Shown one piece after another: positions 1 through 5,698 of a stretch of DNA of 15,287 nucleotides. The notes beneath the pieces are model-generated. The model was not told the DNA's origin and made no database searches. It saw nothing but the letters and a program-made list of their open reading frames with translations. The stretch spans positions 1 to 15,287 of the forward strand of contig JALVCY010000148.1 in NCBI GenBank assembly GCA_027009605.1, in the 5' to 3' direction. The position numbers and the translations under genes are program-made. Each line of letters starts with the position of its first letter. Within the stretch, counting starts at the first letter, position 1. Origin of the DNA: Saprospiraceae bacterium. GTDB taxonomy: Bacteria; Bacteroidota; Bacteroidia; Chitinophagales; Saprospiraceae.

Positions 1-45
1 AGCGCCACAGGCGCCCCCCCAAAGACCAAAGACAAAAAAACTAAC

Positions 46-85
46 AGAATATCGAATGCAGAATCCCGAATTTCGAATAATGAAG
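46..85. repeat. CGAAT-type intergenic repeat
   Basis: A short AT-rich stretch in which the pentamer CGAAT, or the related AGAAT, recurs about every 8 to 10 bases (AGAATATCGAATG, then AGAATCCCGAAT, then TTCGAATAATG). From memory, similar CGAAT-rich intergenic stretches are common in Bacteroidota genomes; that family assignment is not computed here. No coding potential is visible on either strand. Confidence 0.45.
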
Positions 86-111
86 TATAATCCCAGTCAA
101 AAGCCCATTTC

Positions 112-270
112 TACTCAACCTGCGAAGCTCTCAACCACGAAGTCCGTAGGACGAGTTCTCAACCTAGAGAGCCGAAGGCGAACGTCTCAACTCTTCAACC
201 AGCGAAGCGATTCAACTTCTTCAACTTTCTCAACTAGCGAAGCCTGCGAGCGAATCAACTTCTTCAACCA
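112..270. repeat. Interspersed TCAAC / GCGAAGC repeat array
   Basis: A degenerate array downstream of the hydrolase gene at 287-1168. The hexamer YTCAAC (GTTGAR on the minus strand) recurs about nine times, separated by short inserts of two kinds: GCGAAGC/GCGAGCG words and small self-complementary words such as GTCCGTAGGAC and GCCGAAGGC. The block at 229-259 recurs at 1261-1291 on the other side of the gene with 30 of 31 bases identical. There is no plausible protein. It looks like a dispersed intergenic repeat family, of unknown function. Confidence 0.6.
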
Positions 271-286
271 CGCCAGCCCAAAGCCC

Positions 287-1168
287 CTACACCTCCCGGG
301 TAGCAAAATACCGCATCAACCCCCACACACTCATCCATGGAGGATTCGCCTTCAAGTAACGTTCCACATCCGGCTCCGAGACATTAGCAGCTCTCATCTC
401 TTCGACACTAAACGCTTGAAAAAGTGGCACAATCTCTTCCGCAGGCGTTCCTTTTTCAAAATACGGATAAATCCAAGCCGCCCATTTATCCAGACGGAAT
501 TCCAATTCTGCCAAATGCTCTTCCACATTTTGGACCCGCCCAAAATGAGTCAGATACAAGGATTGGGGGTGCAGTTCTAGGATTTTCCGGATAGAGGCTT
601 TCCAATCTTCCAAGTGTATATCCGGTGGTGGGCAAGGTGGCGCTACTAGGTTATCACCGATTTTAACCCCGCCCACATCACCAGTAAAAATGCCCTCCTC
701 ATGTTGCCAAGCAATATGATGTACTGCATGACCGGGCGTATGCCAAGAAGTAAAACTCAGCCCCCCGATTTTCAAATCCACAGCATCCTCCACCGCCAAC
801 AACAAACTTTCGTCAATCGCTTGCATATCTCCCCACAAATATTCCATCTCATCTTGGTAAATCCGCTTGGCAGAAGCCCAAAGCCGCTCCGGATTAGCCA
901 GATGTTTATAGCCTTTGGGATGAACATATACCTTCGCCCCTAACCGGGCAAAAGCCCAAGCGGCACCGGCATGATCCAAGTGAATATGCGTCAATAAGAC
1001 ATGTCGGACATCCTTCGGTGTAGCCCCCATCTCCTTTAGGACTTGCGTCAAATGCGCATACGTCGAATAAGGACCGGATTCTATCAAAACCAAACCGTCA
1101 TTAGATTCTAGTAAAAAAGACGCAATGGTGTCCGTATGGTCTAAAAAATTAAGGTCGATTATTTTCAT
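287..1168 (-). CDS. Metallo-beta-lactamase-fold hydrolase
   Basis: A 293-residue cytoplasmic enzyme with no signal peptide. It carries the full metal-binding set of the metallo-beta-lactamase superfamily: THIHLDHAG at residues 60-68 (His61, His63, Asp65, His66), TPGHAVHH at 144-151 (His147), FTGDVGG at 161-167 (Asp164 as bridging ligand) and LTHFG at 206-210 (His208). This set predicts a binuclear zinc or iron centre. The C-terminal ~75 residues are helical and may shape the substrate pocket. It resembles the glyoxalase II-like/MBL hydrolases of COG0491, but the substrate cannot be told from sequence. The ATG at 1168 gives a normal N-terminus (MKIIDLNFLDHTDTIASFLL). The gene stands alone in repeat DNA, with near-identical 31-base direct repeats on both sides. 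No clear promoter was found. Confidence 0.9.
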   Translation of the reverse strand: MKIIDLNFLDHTDTIASFLLESNDGLVLIESGPYSTYAHLTQVLKEMGATPKDVRHVLLTHIHLDHAGAAWAFARLGAKVYVHPKGYKHLANPERLWASAKRIYQDEMEYLWGDMQAIDESLLLAVEDAVDLKIGGLSFTSWHTPGHAVHHIAWQHEEGIFTGDVGGVKIGDNLVAPPCPPPDIHLEDWKASIRKILELHPQSLYLTHFGRVQNVEEHLAELEFRLDKWAAWIYPYFEKGTPAEEIVPLFQAFSVEEMRAANVSEPDVERYLKANPPWMSVWGLMRYFATREV

Positions 1169-1260
1169 TGGTTAGTATTTAGGTCGGTAAGATAGGAAAT
1201 TTTGGAATATTGACCGGCACGAGCATCCTTATGAGCAGGTGTCACATCCCATTTTGAGAA

Positions 1261-1291
1261 CTCAACTAGCGAAGCTTGCGAGCGAATCAAC
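1261..1291. repeat. Right copy of 31-base direct repeat flanking hydrolase gene
   Basis: This begins CTCAACTAGCGAAGC and ends GCGAGCGAATCAAC, and matches 229-259 in the same orientation with one C/T difference. The two copies start 1032 bases apart and bracket the whole 287-1168 gene. Confidence 0.8.
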
Positions 1292-1395
1292 CTTCTAAAC
1301 TTTCTGGTTCTTTGACAAATCCCGAGAATAATGAGTATTTCCAAGAATAATGCAAAATATTTAAATCCATAAAATGTTGAAGTTAAGCATCGCAT

Positions 1396-1462
1396 CTGCT
1401 TTAGCTTTTACCGTCTGCTTTAGCTGACGGACCAAAGCTAAGCAGGAGACCGGCTTTAGCCG
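1396..1462. repeat. GCTTTAGC palindrome cluster
   Basis: CTGCTTTAGCT occurs at 1396-1406 and 1415-1425, with the inverted relative AGCTAAGCAG at 1436-1445. A hairpin CCGTCTGC-TTTA-GCTGACGG spans 1411-1430 (one internal mismatch), and CGGCT-TT-AGCCG spans 1451-1462. The layout is like a REP/BIME-type cluster of extragenic palindromes. No associated transposase is in the window. Confidence 0.65.
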
Positions 1463-1493
1463 CATTTTTTCTATTTTTGTTTAGTCAATCAAT

Positions 1494-1580
1494 GGGGCTA
1501 AAGCCCCTTTTGGGTTTACTTCTAGGCCGTTGGTTAAAACCAACGGTAAAGTAAAACCAACGGCAAAGAAAACTAACGGC
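1494..1580. repeat. GGGGCTAAAGCCCC and CCGTTGGTT palindromes with AACGGYAAAG tandem copies
   Basis: GGGGCTAAAGCCCC (1494-1507) is a near-perfect palindrome. CCGTTGGTT-AA-AACCAACGG (1527-1546) is a 9-base perfect inverted repeat. Its right arm continues as three tandem copies of CYAACGGYAAAG starting at 1540, 1557 and 1573 (period 16 to 17). It belongs to the same palindrome cluster as 1396-1462. The TAAAG/TTTAG core is shared by all members, suggesting one family. Confidence 0.65.
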
Positions 1581-1865
1581 AAAGCAATGAAAATCTACCT
1601 GACTATATATTGATTTCTATCATGCGACTTGTGTTTGTACGGTAGCATTTCCAAAGGGGATTTTTGGCTTTTTTTATGGCAGAATCTTTAAATACTTGGT
1701 GTCACTTTGTTAATTAGAATTTATTATCAAAACGGTCTGTCATGGGATTTATCAAAGAACCAAAATACACATTAATTTGGGATTTTAACTTATTGACAGT
1801 CAATACCTTAGTGAGTTCTTTGTGACAACTTCATGTCCTTATGGGTAGGCATTACATTTTTCCTT

Positions 1866-1905
1866 ACCACTAAGAGCACTTTAGATAACACTAAGAAACG
1901 CTACA
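1866..1905. repeat. CACTAAG-type degenerate tandem repeat
   Basis: ACCACTAAGAG, CACTTTAGATAA, CACTAAGAAA and CGCTAC follow one another with a period of 10 to 12 bases. A related CCTTAGTGAG lies in inverted sense at about 1806-1815. This is a short intergenic repeat without visible coding capacity. Confidence 0.45.
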
Positions 1906-1939
1906 AATTCTTGGCTATAGATTGCTAAAATTTGTACAT

Positions 1940-1972
1940 AACTTTCCAAAAGTTTAAAACTTTTGGAAAGTT
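1940..1972. repeat. Perfect 16-base inverted repeat, possible terminator downstream of parB
   Basis: AACTTTCCAAAAGTTT is followed by one A and then its exact reverse complement, which would form a long hairpin. It lies 106 bases past the parB stop. On the minus strand the hairpin is followed by ATGTACAAA rather than a T-tract, so it is not a textbook terminator for parB. On the plus strand only TTTT follows. It may be a bidirectional terminator, or a dispersed palindromic element like those to its left. Confidence 0.55.
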
Positions 1973-2078
1973 TTATCACTGTTCAACTGCCCAACCTAAA
2001 GTATTGATAATCAATTGTTTATGAGAAACAGTTAAACGCTTGAACAATGAGTTTAGACTTTCCGGAGCAAACGTACCG

Positions 2079-2972
2079 TTAAATATCCAAAATGTCCAAA
2101 ATACGATTCAAATCCTTTGTATTAGAAAATGGAATCGCAATCGCCCCCTTTCCATTTTTATCTACTTTTATATTAACTTGGGTCTCCAGTTTGCTTTCCA
2201 AATCTTTTTTTACCTTTTTATACTCTGGCGACAAGGCCGGGCTGCTAGTTTTTTTGTTTTTGACAGCAGGCTCTTTGAAGGTACGGATAAGTTCTTCGGT
2301 ACTGCGCACAGATAACTCTTTCATCAGGACTTCACCATAGACGGATAATTGGACAGCAATGTCATCAATGCCCAATAAAGCCCGGGCGTGTCCCATGGTT
2401 ATTTTTTGTTCTCTGAGTCCTTGGGCTAGCTGCGGGGGAAGTTTTAGAAGTCGCAAATAGTTGGTCACACTACTTCTCTTTTTACCGACCCTTTCGGAAA
2501 GCGTTTCGTGGGTCAGGCCGCATTCATCTATCAAGCGTTGGTAAGAGATGGCCACTTCCATGGGATTTAGGTCGGCTCTTTGGATATTCTCCACCAAGGC
2601 CATTTCGAGCATTAATTGGTCATCCGCCGTGCGCAAATAAGCCGGCACCTTTTCTAAACCAACAATTTTAGAGGCTCTAAATCGACGTTCCCCTGAAATA
2701 ATCTGGTACTTATTGGGCGCCAACCGCCGCAAAGTAATGGGCTGGATGATGCCATAAGTCTTGATGGATTGCACCAATTCCTCTAAATCTTCTGCAGAAA
2801 AGTCCGTTCTAGGCTGAAATGGATTGGGTTCGATTTGCGAAAGCAGAATCTCCTGAACATCCGTCAGTGGCGTAGAAGTTTTTTTGGGTGTCCGGTTGGT
2901 GGTTGTTTTACTATCGTCCCCCAACAAAGCTCGAATCCCTTTTCCTAAATCTTTTTTTGTCTTTTTTGCCAT
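2079..2972 (-). CDS. parB: Chromosome-partitioning protein ParB
   Basis: ParB/Spo0J is the CTP-dependent clamp that binds parS sites near the origin and works with ParA in chromosome segregation. Using the ATG at 2972 the protein has 297 residues, normal for the family. It starts MAKKTKKDLGKGIRALLG, a typical ParB N-terminus. The SQIEPNPFQPR segment (~45-56) opens the N-domain. The CTP-binding motif GERRFRAS lies at ~94-101, ENIQRADLNPMEVA at ~128-141, and a helix-turn-helix at ~153-178 (LTHETLSERVGKKRSSVTNYL). A charged linker leads to the C-terminal dimerisation region. An in-frame GTG at 2999 would add nine Lys-rich residues (TRTKKKKK); I prefer the ATG, which follows a purine-rich A8 stretch. 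The start lies 33 bases past the parA stop, so they are co-transcribed. No parS-like 16-mer was found in this window. Confidence 0.96.
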   Translation of the reverse strand: MAKKTKKDLGKGIRALLGDDSKTTTNRTPKKTSTPLTDVQEILLSQIEPNPFQPRTDFSAEDLEELVQSIKTYGIIQPITLRRLAPNKYQIISGERRFRASKIVGLEKVPAYLRTADDQLMLEMALVENIQRADLNPMEVAISYQRLIDECGLTHETLSERVGKKRSSVTNYLRLLKLPPQLAQGLREQKITMGHARALLGIDDIAVQLSVYGEVLMKELSVRSTEELIRTFKEPAVKNKKTSSPALSPEYKKVKKDLESKLETQVNIKVDKNGKGAIAIPFSNTKDLNRILDILDI

Positions 2973-3005
2973 TTTCTTCTTTTTTTTCGTGCGTGTCACC
3001 GGGGT

Positions 3006-3779
3006 TTATATGGAGTCATTATTGCGTAAGAGAAACTCCTTCGCTAGGTTCAGAAAGTTCGTTGCGCCCTTGCTCGTAGCATCATACATGATGACCGGTT
3101 GTTTGAGTGTCGGCGCTTCCGCAACTTTAGAATTACGGTGTATAATCGTATCAAAAACAAAGTCTTCAGAGTGATTACGCACCTCATTGACGACAATATT
3201 AGCCAAACGCAAGCGCGCATCATACATGGATAAGATAATGCCTTCAATTTGTAGGTCGCTGTTCAAGTTTTCTTGGACTAAATTAATTGTATTTTTTAGC
3301 TTTTTCAAACCTTCAAAGGAGTAAATCTCACATTGAGCGGGAATCAACACAGAATCTGCCGCCGTCAACGCATTGATGGTTATCAACCCCAAAGAAGGCA
3401 AGCAATCTATAAAAATATAATCAAATTGATCTTTGATTTTTTGGACAAAATGCTGCATCACCCGCTCCCGATCCGGCACATTGGCCAACTCAATCTCGGC
3501 TCCGACCAAATCAATAGAAGAAGGGATTAGGTATAAGTTGGGGGTTTCGGTTTCTACAATCGCTTCAGCCGGGTCGAGCCCGTCCACCAAGCATTCATAG
3601 GTACCGGCTAATTCTTCGCAATCGACGACACCAATTCCGGTCGAAGCATTGGCCTGTGGATCCGCATCAATGATGAGCACTTTTTTTTCCAAAAGTGCCA
3701 CGGCTGCGGCCAAGTTAATAGCGGTCGTGGTTTTTCCGACTCCGCCTTTTTGGTTTGCAATGGCTACTACTTTTCCCAT
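3006..3779 (-). CDS. parA: Chromosome-partitioning ATPase ParA
   Basis: A 257-residue ParA/Soj/MinD-type ATPase that dimerises on ATP, binds DNA non-specifically and is recycled by ParB to move origin regions apart. The deviant Walker A motif KGGVGKTT is at residues 11-18 with the signature lysine at 11. The A' motif DADPQ is at 38-42, and Walker B FIDCLPSLG at 123-131 (Asp125). The late NEVRNH and HRNSKVAEAP segments are typical of chromosomal ParA. There is no N-terminal DNA-binding extension, so it is the short Soj-like type and not a plasmid P1-type ParA. It sits eight bases downstream of the UPF0173 gene and 33 bases upstream of parB, which points to one transcript. Confidence 0.97.
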   Translation of the reverse strand: MGKVVAIANQKGGVGKTTTAINLAAAVALLEKKVLIIDADPQANASTGIGVVDCEELAGTYECLVDGLDPAEAIVETETPNLYLIPSSIDLVGAEIELANVPDRERVMQHFVQKIKDQFDYIFIDCLPSLGLITINALTAADSVLIPAQCEIYSFEGLKKLKNTINLVQENLNSDLQIEGIILSMYDARLRLANIVVNEVRNHSEDFVFDTIIHRNSKVAEAPTLKQPVIMYDATSKGATNFLNLAKEFLLRNNDSI

Positions 3780-3787
3780 AATTGATT

Positions 3788-4477
3788 TTATAAGTCTTTA
3801 CTGTTGATGGTTTGGCCGATATTCAAAAAGCGCAAATCAATAGCTCTTTTGGCGAAAGCCCGCTTAGCCTCATCTCTATCTACGACAATATAACCAAAAG
3901 TATCATAATGACAAGCAATGACTTTCTTGGCTTCAACCCACTCCGCAGCGATGGCTGCATCATTAAATCCCATCGTAAAATTATCCCCAATCGGCAATAT
4001 CGCAAAATCCAAGGGCGCACAAGTTATTGGAATCAGTTTCATATCCAAAGTCAAGGACGTATCCCCGGCAAAATAGAAATTACCTTCCGCCGTTTCACAG
4101 ACAAAACCACCGGGCACACCGCCATTCGAGCCGTCCGGCAAGGTGCTGGAATGATTGGCCGTCACAAACTTCACCGTTCCGAAAGGAAACTTCCAAACGC
4201 CCCCGATATTCATGGGATGCCCATCCACTCCCTTCGCTCCGTACCAAGACACAATTTCAAAGATAGAGACCACTTTTGCTCCGGTACGCTTAGCGATGAC
4301 TTCGGCATCCAAGACATGGTCTTCATGCCCATGAGACAACAAGATGTAATCTGCCGGAATAGTTTCCAAATCAATGTCTTTGGCTAGTTCATTGCCACTA
4401 ATAAAAGGGTCAAAAAGCAAGTGTTGCCCGGCCACTTCGACGCCAAAACAGGCATGACCGTAAAAAGTGATTTTCAT
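3788..4477 (-). CDS. UPF0173 metal-dependent hydrolase (metallo-beta-lactamase fold)
   Basis: A 229-residue protein of the UPF0173/YtkL-like group in the metallo-beta-lactamase superfamily, probably cytoplasmic; the natural substrate of the family is not known to me. Visible ligands are LSHGHEDH at 47-54 (His49, His51, Asp53, His54), His109 in TANHSS, Asp139 in FAGDTS and His190 in ACHYDT. The N-terminal MKITFYGHACF and the late GDNFTMGF stretch are characteristic of the family. The open frame continues upstream to a TTG at 4564. That TTG falls inside the predicted -7 element, and the extra 29 residues do not resemble the family, so I choose the ATG at 4477. It is the first gene of a tight unit with parA and parB. 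From memory this order recurs in Bacteroidota; that was not checked here. Confidence 0.93.
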   Translation of the reverse strand: MKITFYGHACFGVEVAGQHLLFDPFISGNELAKDIDLETIPADYILLSHGHEDHVLDAEVIAKRTGAKVVSIFEIVSWYGAKGVDGHPMNIGGVWKFPFGTVKFVTANHSSTLPDGSNGGVPGGFVCETAEGNFYFAGDTSLTLDMKLIPITCAPLDFAILPIGDNFTMGFNDAAIAAEWVEAKKVIACHYDTFGYIVVDRDEAKRAFAKRAIDLRFLNIGQTINSKDL

Positions 4478-4561
4478 GATTAGACGTTTTTCCCTACAGA
4501 GGTAGCTTTGTAAATGTTTAGCTTTTGGCCCGCACAAAATGCCGTCCGGGCATAGCTTGCG

Positions 4562-4569
4562 CAAATTTA
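4562..4569 (-). promoter_or_regulatory. Candidate -7 promoter element for UPF0173-parA-parB
   Basis: Read on the minus strand this is TAAATTTG, a full match to the Bacteroidota -7 consensus TAnnTTTG. It sits about 85 bases before the ATG at 4477, in the gap after the upstream hydrolase gene. No convincing -33 TTTG/TTG is present at the usual distance. Transcription would start near 4555 and give a 5' UTR of about 75 to 80 bases, which contains a small hairpin ATGCC-CGGAC-GGCAT. Confidence 0.5.
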
Positions 4570-4607
4570 GCCTAAAAATTGCAGAAAATTGTTATTTGTT
4601 GTTACTT

Positions 4608-5519
4608 TTAGACTTTATCTTTGGGAGTATGCAAAAAAGAATGAATTTGCCGGCGCACTTCATCACTAGCCAAAAAATAGGTGTGCCGGTTCAATTTAGC
4701 AATCAGGCTGTGGTTTATCTTCATTTTGGAGCAATTAATGAAGGTAAATGATGGCAAAATCTTGGTTTTGGGTAGCCGCTGCCCCAACCGTCTTTCGGCG
4801 TTACGAAGTCTGGCTACTGCCAATATTTTATCTTTCTTATTGTACAATACCAAAATCTTATCAGCCACAAAACTAAGCCCTTGTTGATAGACCACAAAAT
4901 CTGTCATATCAAAATCCGCTGCCGCTAAAATGAGTTTGTGGATTACATTTTCCGTAAGGAAGCCCCCTTTTATGGTTTCCATCAAAAATTGATTGCCCAT
5001 CGAATGGCATAGCAAATCCACTTTTTGGTTAGCGCTTCTTTGAGCGGCCTTCCGCAAAATATCGCTTAAGTTTGTTCTGCTTTTGGCAATTGCCTCTTTA
5101 CTTTGCTTGTAGTTTAGCTTGTTGGAATCCCAGACCAAATGAATAATATCGGTCGTTTCATTGGTTGAATCCTTTAAGTATAACTTTTTGAAGGCTAAGA
5201 CGGTTCGTTGGGTCAAGGGCGGCGAAGCCCCATAAAAACCATGAATAAAATACAAGGGCTTCCCATGTTGACGGGCAAAAAGCAAATCTAAAGCTTCATC
5301 CATCGTCCAAAATAAAGAGCTGTCCGTCTTGGTAAAGAAAATCTTAGTGATTTGCATCGTATCCAGCTCTAGGTATCGCCCACACTTAACTAGTTGGTTC
5401 TCAGGCTCTATCTGAATAAAAAACTGATGGGATTGAGTGGTATCAGCTTGCGCAAAAAGTAAATTTTGGGTAACCATCATAAAACAAATAAGTAGGATCT
5501 CCGGAAGTCGTATTTTCAT
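4608..5519 (-). CDS. Exported DUF900-type alpha/beta hydrolase
   Basis: A 303-residue protein. The N-terminus (residues 1-24: KIR, then a hydrophobic stretch ending LLFAQA) is a signal peptide, so the enzyme acts in the periplasm or on the surface. It has no T9SS tail and no lipobox. The body has an alpha/beta hydrolase layout: FIHGF at 91-95 (HG oxyanion region), nucleophile Ser173 in LLCHSMGN (169-176), LAAADFDMTDF at 198-208, likely acid Asp230 in YNKKDKIL, RRLGQRLP at 243-250 and likely base His279 in NRHTYF. This pattern fits the DUF900 group (esterase/lipase-like, COG4782). The substrate is unknown. It lies 178 bases downstream of the giant surface protein but beyond that gene's terminator, so it is probably transcribed separately. 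No clear promoter was found. Confidence 0.85.
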   Translation of the reverse strand: MKIRLPEILLICFMMVTQNLLFAQADTTQSHQFFIQIEPENQLVKCGRYLELDTMQITKIFFTKTDSSLFWTMDEALDLLFARQHGKPLYFIHGFYGASPPLTQRTVLAFKKLYLKDSTNETTDIIHLVWDSNKLNYKQSKEAIAKSRTNLSDILRKAAQRSANQKVDLLCHSMGNQFLMETIKGGFLTENVIHKLILAAADFDMTDFVVYQQGLSFVADKILVLYNKKDKILAVARLRNAERRLGQRLPKTKILPSFTFINCSKMKINHSLIAKLNRHTYFLASDEVRRQIHSFLHTPKDKV

Positions 5520-5620
5520 AACTTTGACTGTTGGCTGTGTAAACGTTTTTTTAAAACGAATAGTTTAGGCCGAAGGAATGAATGGTCATCCATCCCAACG
5601 AAATAGAAACCCAACAGCAT

Positions 5621-5659
5621 AAAAAAAAACTCCCCCACCTACAAAAGTAGATGAGGGAG
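5621..5659 (-). terminator. Intrinsic terminator of the giant surface-protein gene
   Basis: On the minus strand CTCCCTCATCTAC-TTTT-GTAGGTGGGGGAG forms a 13-pair stem, followed directly by nine T. The two imperfect positions are G-U wobbles on the minus-strand RNA but C-A mismatches on the plus strand, so the hairpin is built for minus-strand transcription. It starts about 40 bases after the stop codon at 5699-5701. Confidence 0.9.
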
Positions 5660-5698
5660 CTCTTTGCAGTGACCGAAGCCACCTATTCAATCATTCAA

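Larger units (their letters stand above)
1169..2078. other. Gene-free, repeat-rich intergenic region
   Basis: These 910 bases between parB and the left-hand hydrolase gene hold no convincing gene. Open frames are short, lack family resemblance and run through repeats. Contents from left to right: a copy of the flanking direct repeat (1261-1291), a cluster of GCTTTAGC/GGGGCTAAAGCCCC/CCGTTGGTT palindromes (1396-1580), CACTAAG-type repeats (1866-1905) and a perfect 16-base inverted repeat (1940-1972). Two weaker pairs were also noted. One is 1226-1247 with 1836-1857, direct, about 17 of 22 bases. The other is 1306-1323 with 1744-1761, inverted, 17 of 18 bases. No RNA gene was recognised. Confidence 0.75.

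Noticed and set aside
1..20. Small hairpin GCGCC-ACA-GGCGC plus C7 run at the left edge, as a terminator or switch
   Set aside because: The stem is only five pairs, there is no T-tract, and the sequence is cut by the window edge, so no role can be supported.
56..580. 174-codon plus-strand open frame at the left edge
   Set aside because: It covers the CGAAT and YTCAAC repeats and then the antisense of the hydrolase gene; composition and content do not look like a protein.
1165..1395. 76-codon minus-strand open frame overlapping the hydrolase start by ATGA
   Set aside because: It runs through the 31-base dispersed repeat and a second diverged repeat, and the protein has no recognisable features. 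It is more likely untranslated leader or repeat DNA.
4478..4564. N-terminal extension of the UPF0173 protein starting at TTG 4564
   Set aside because: The TTG falls inside the predicted -7 element and the added 29 residues (many Cys, Lys) do not fit the family N-terminus, which begins at MKITFYGHACF.
5642..5649. TACTTTTG on the minus strand as a -7 element for the DUF900 hydrolase
   Set aside because: It matches TAnnTTTG but lies in the stem and loop of the terminator hairpin, so the match is probably accidental; no -33 element supports it.
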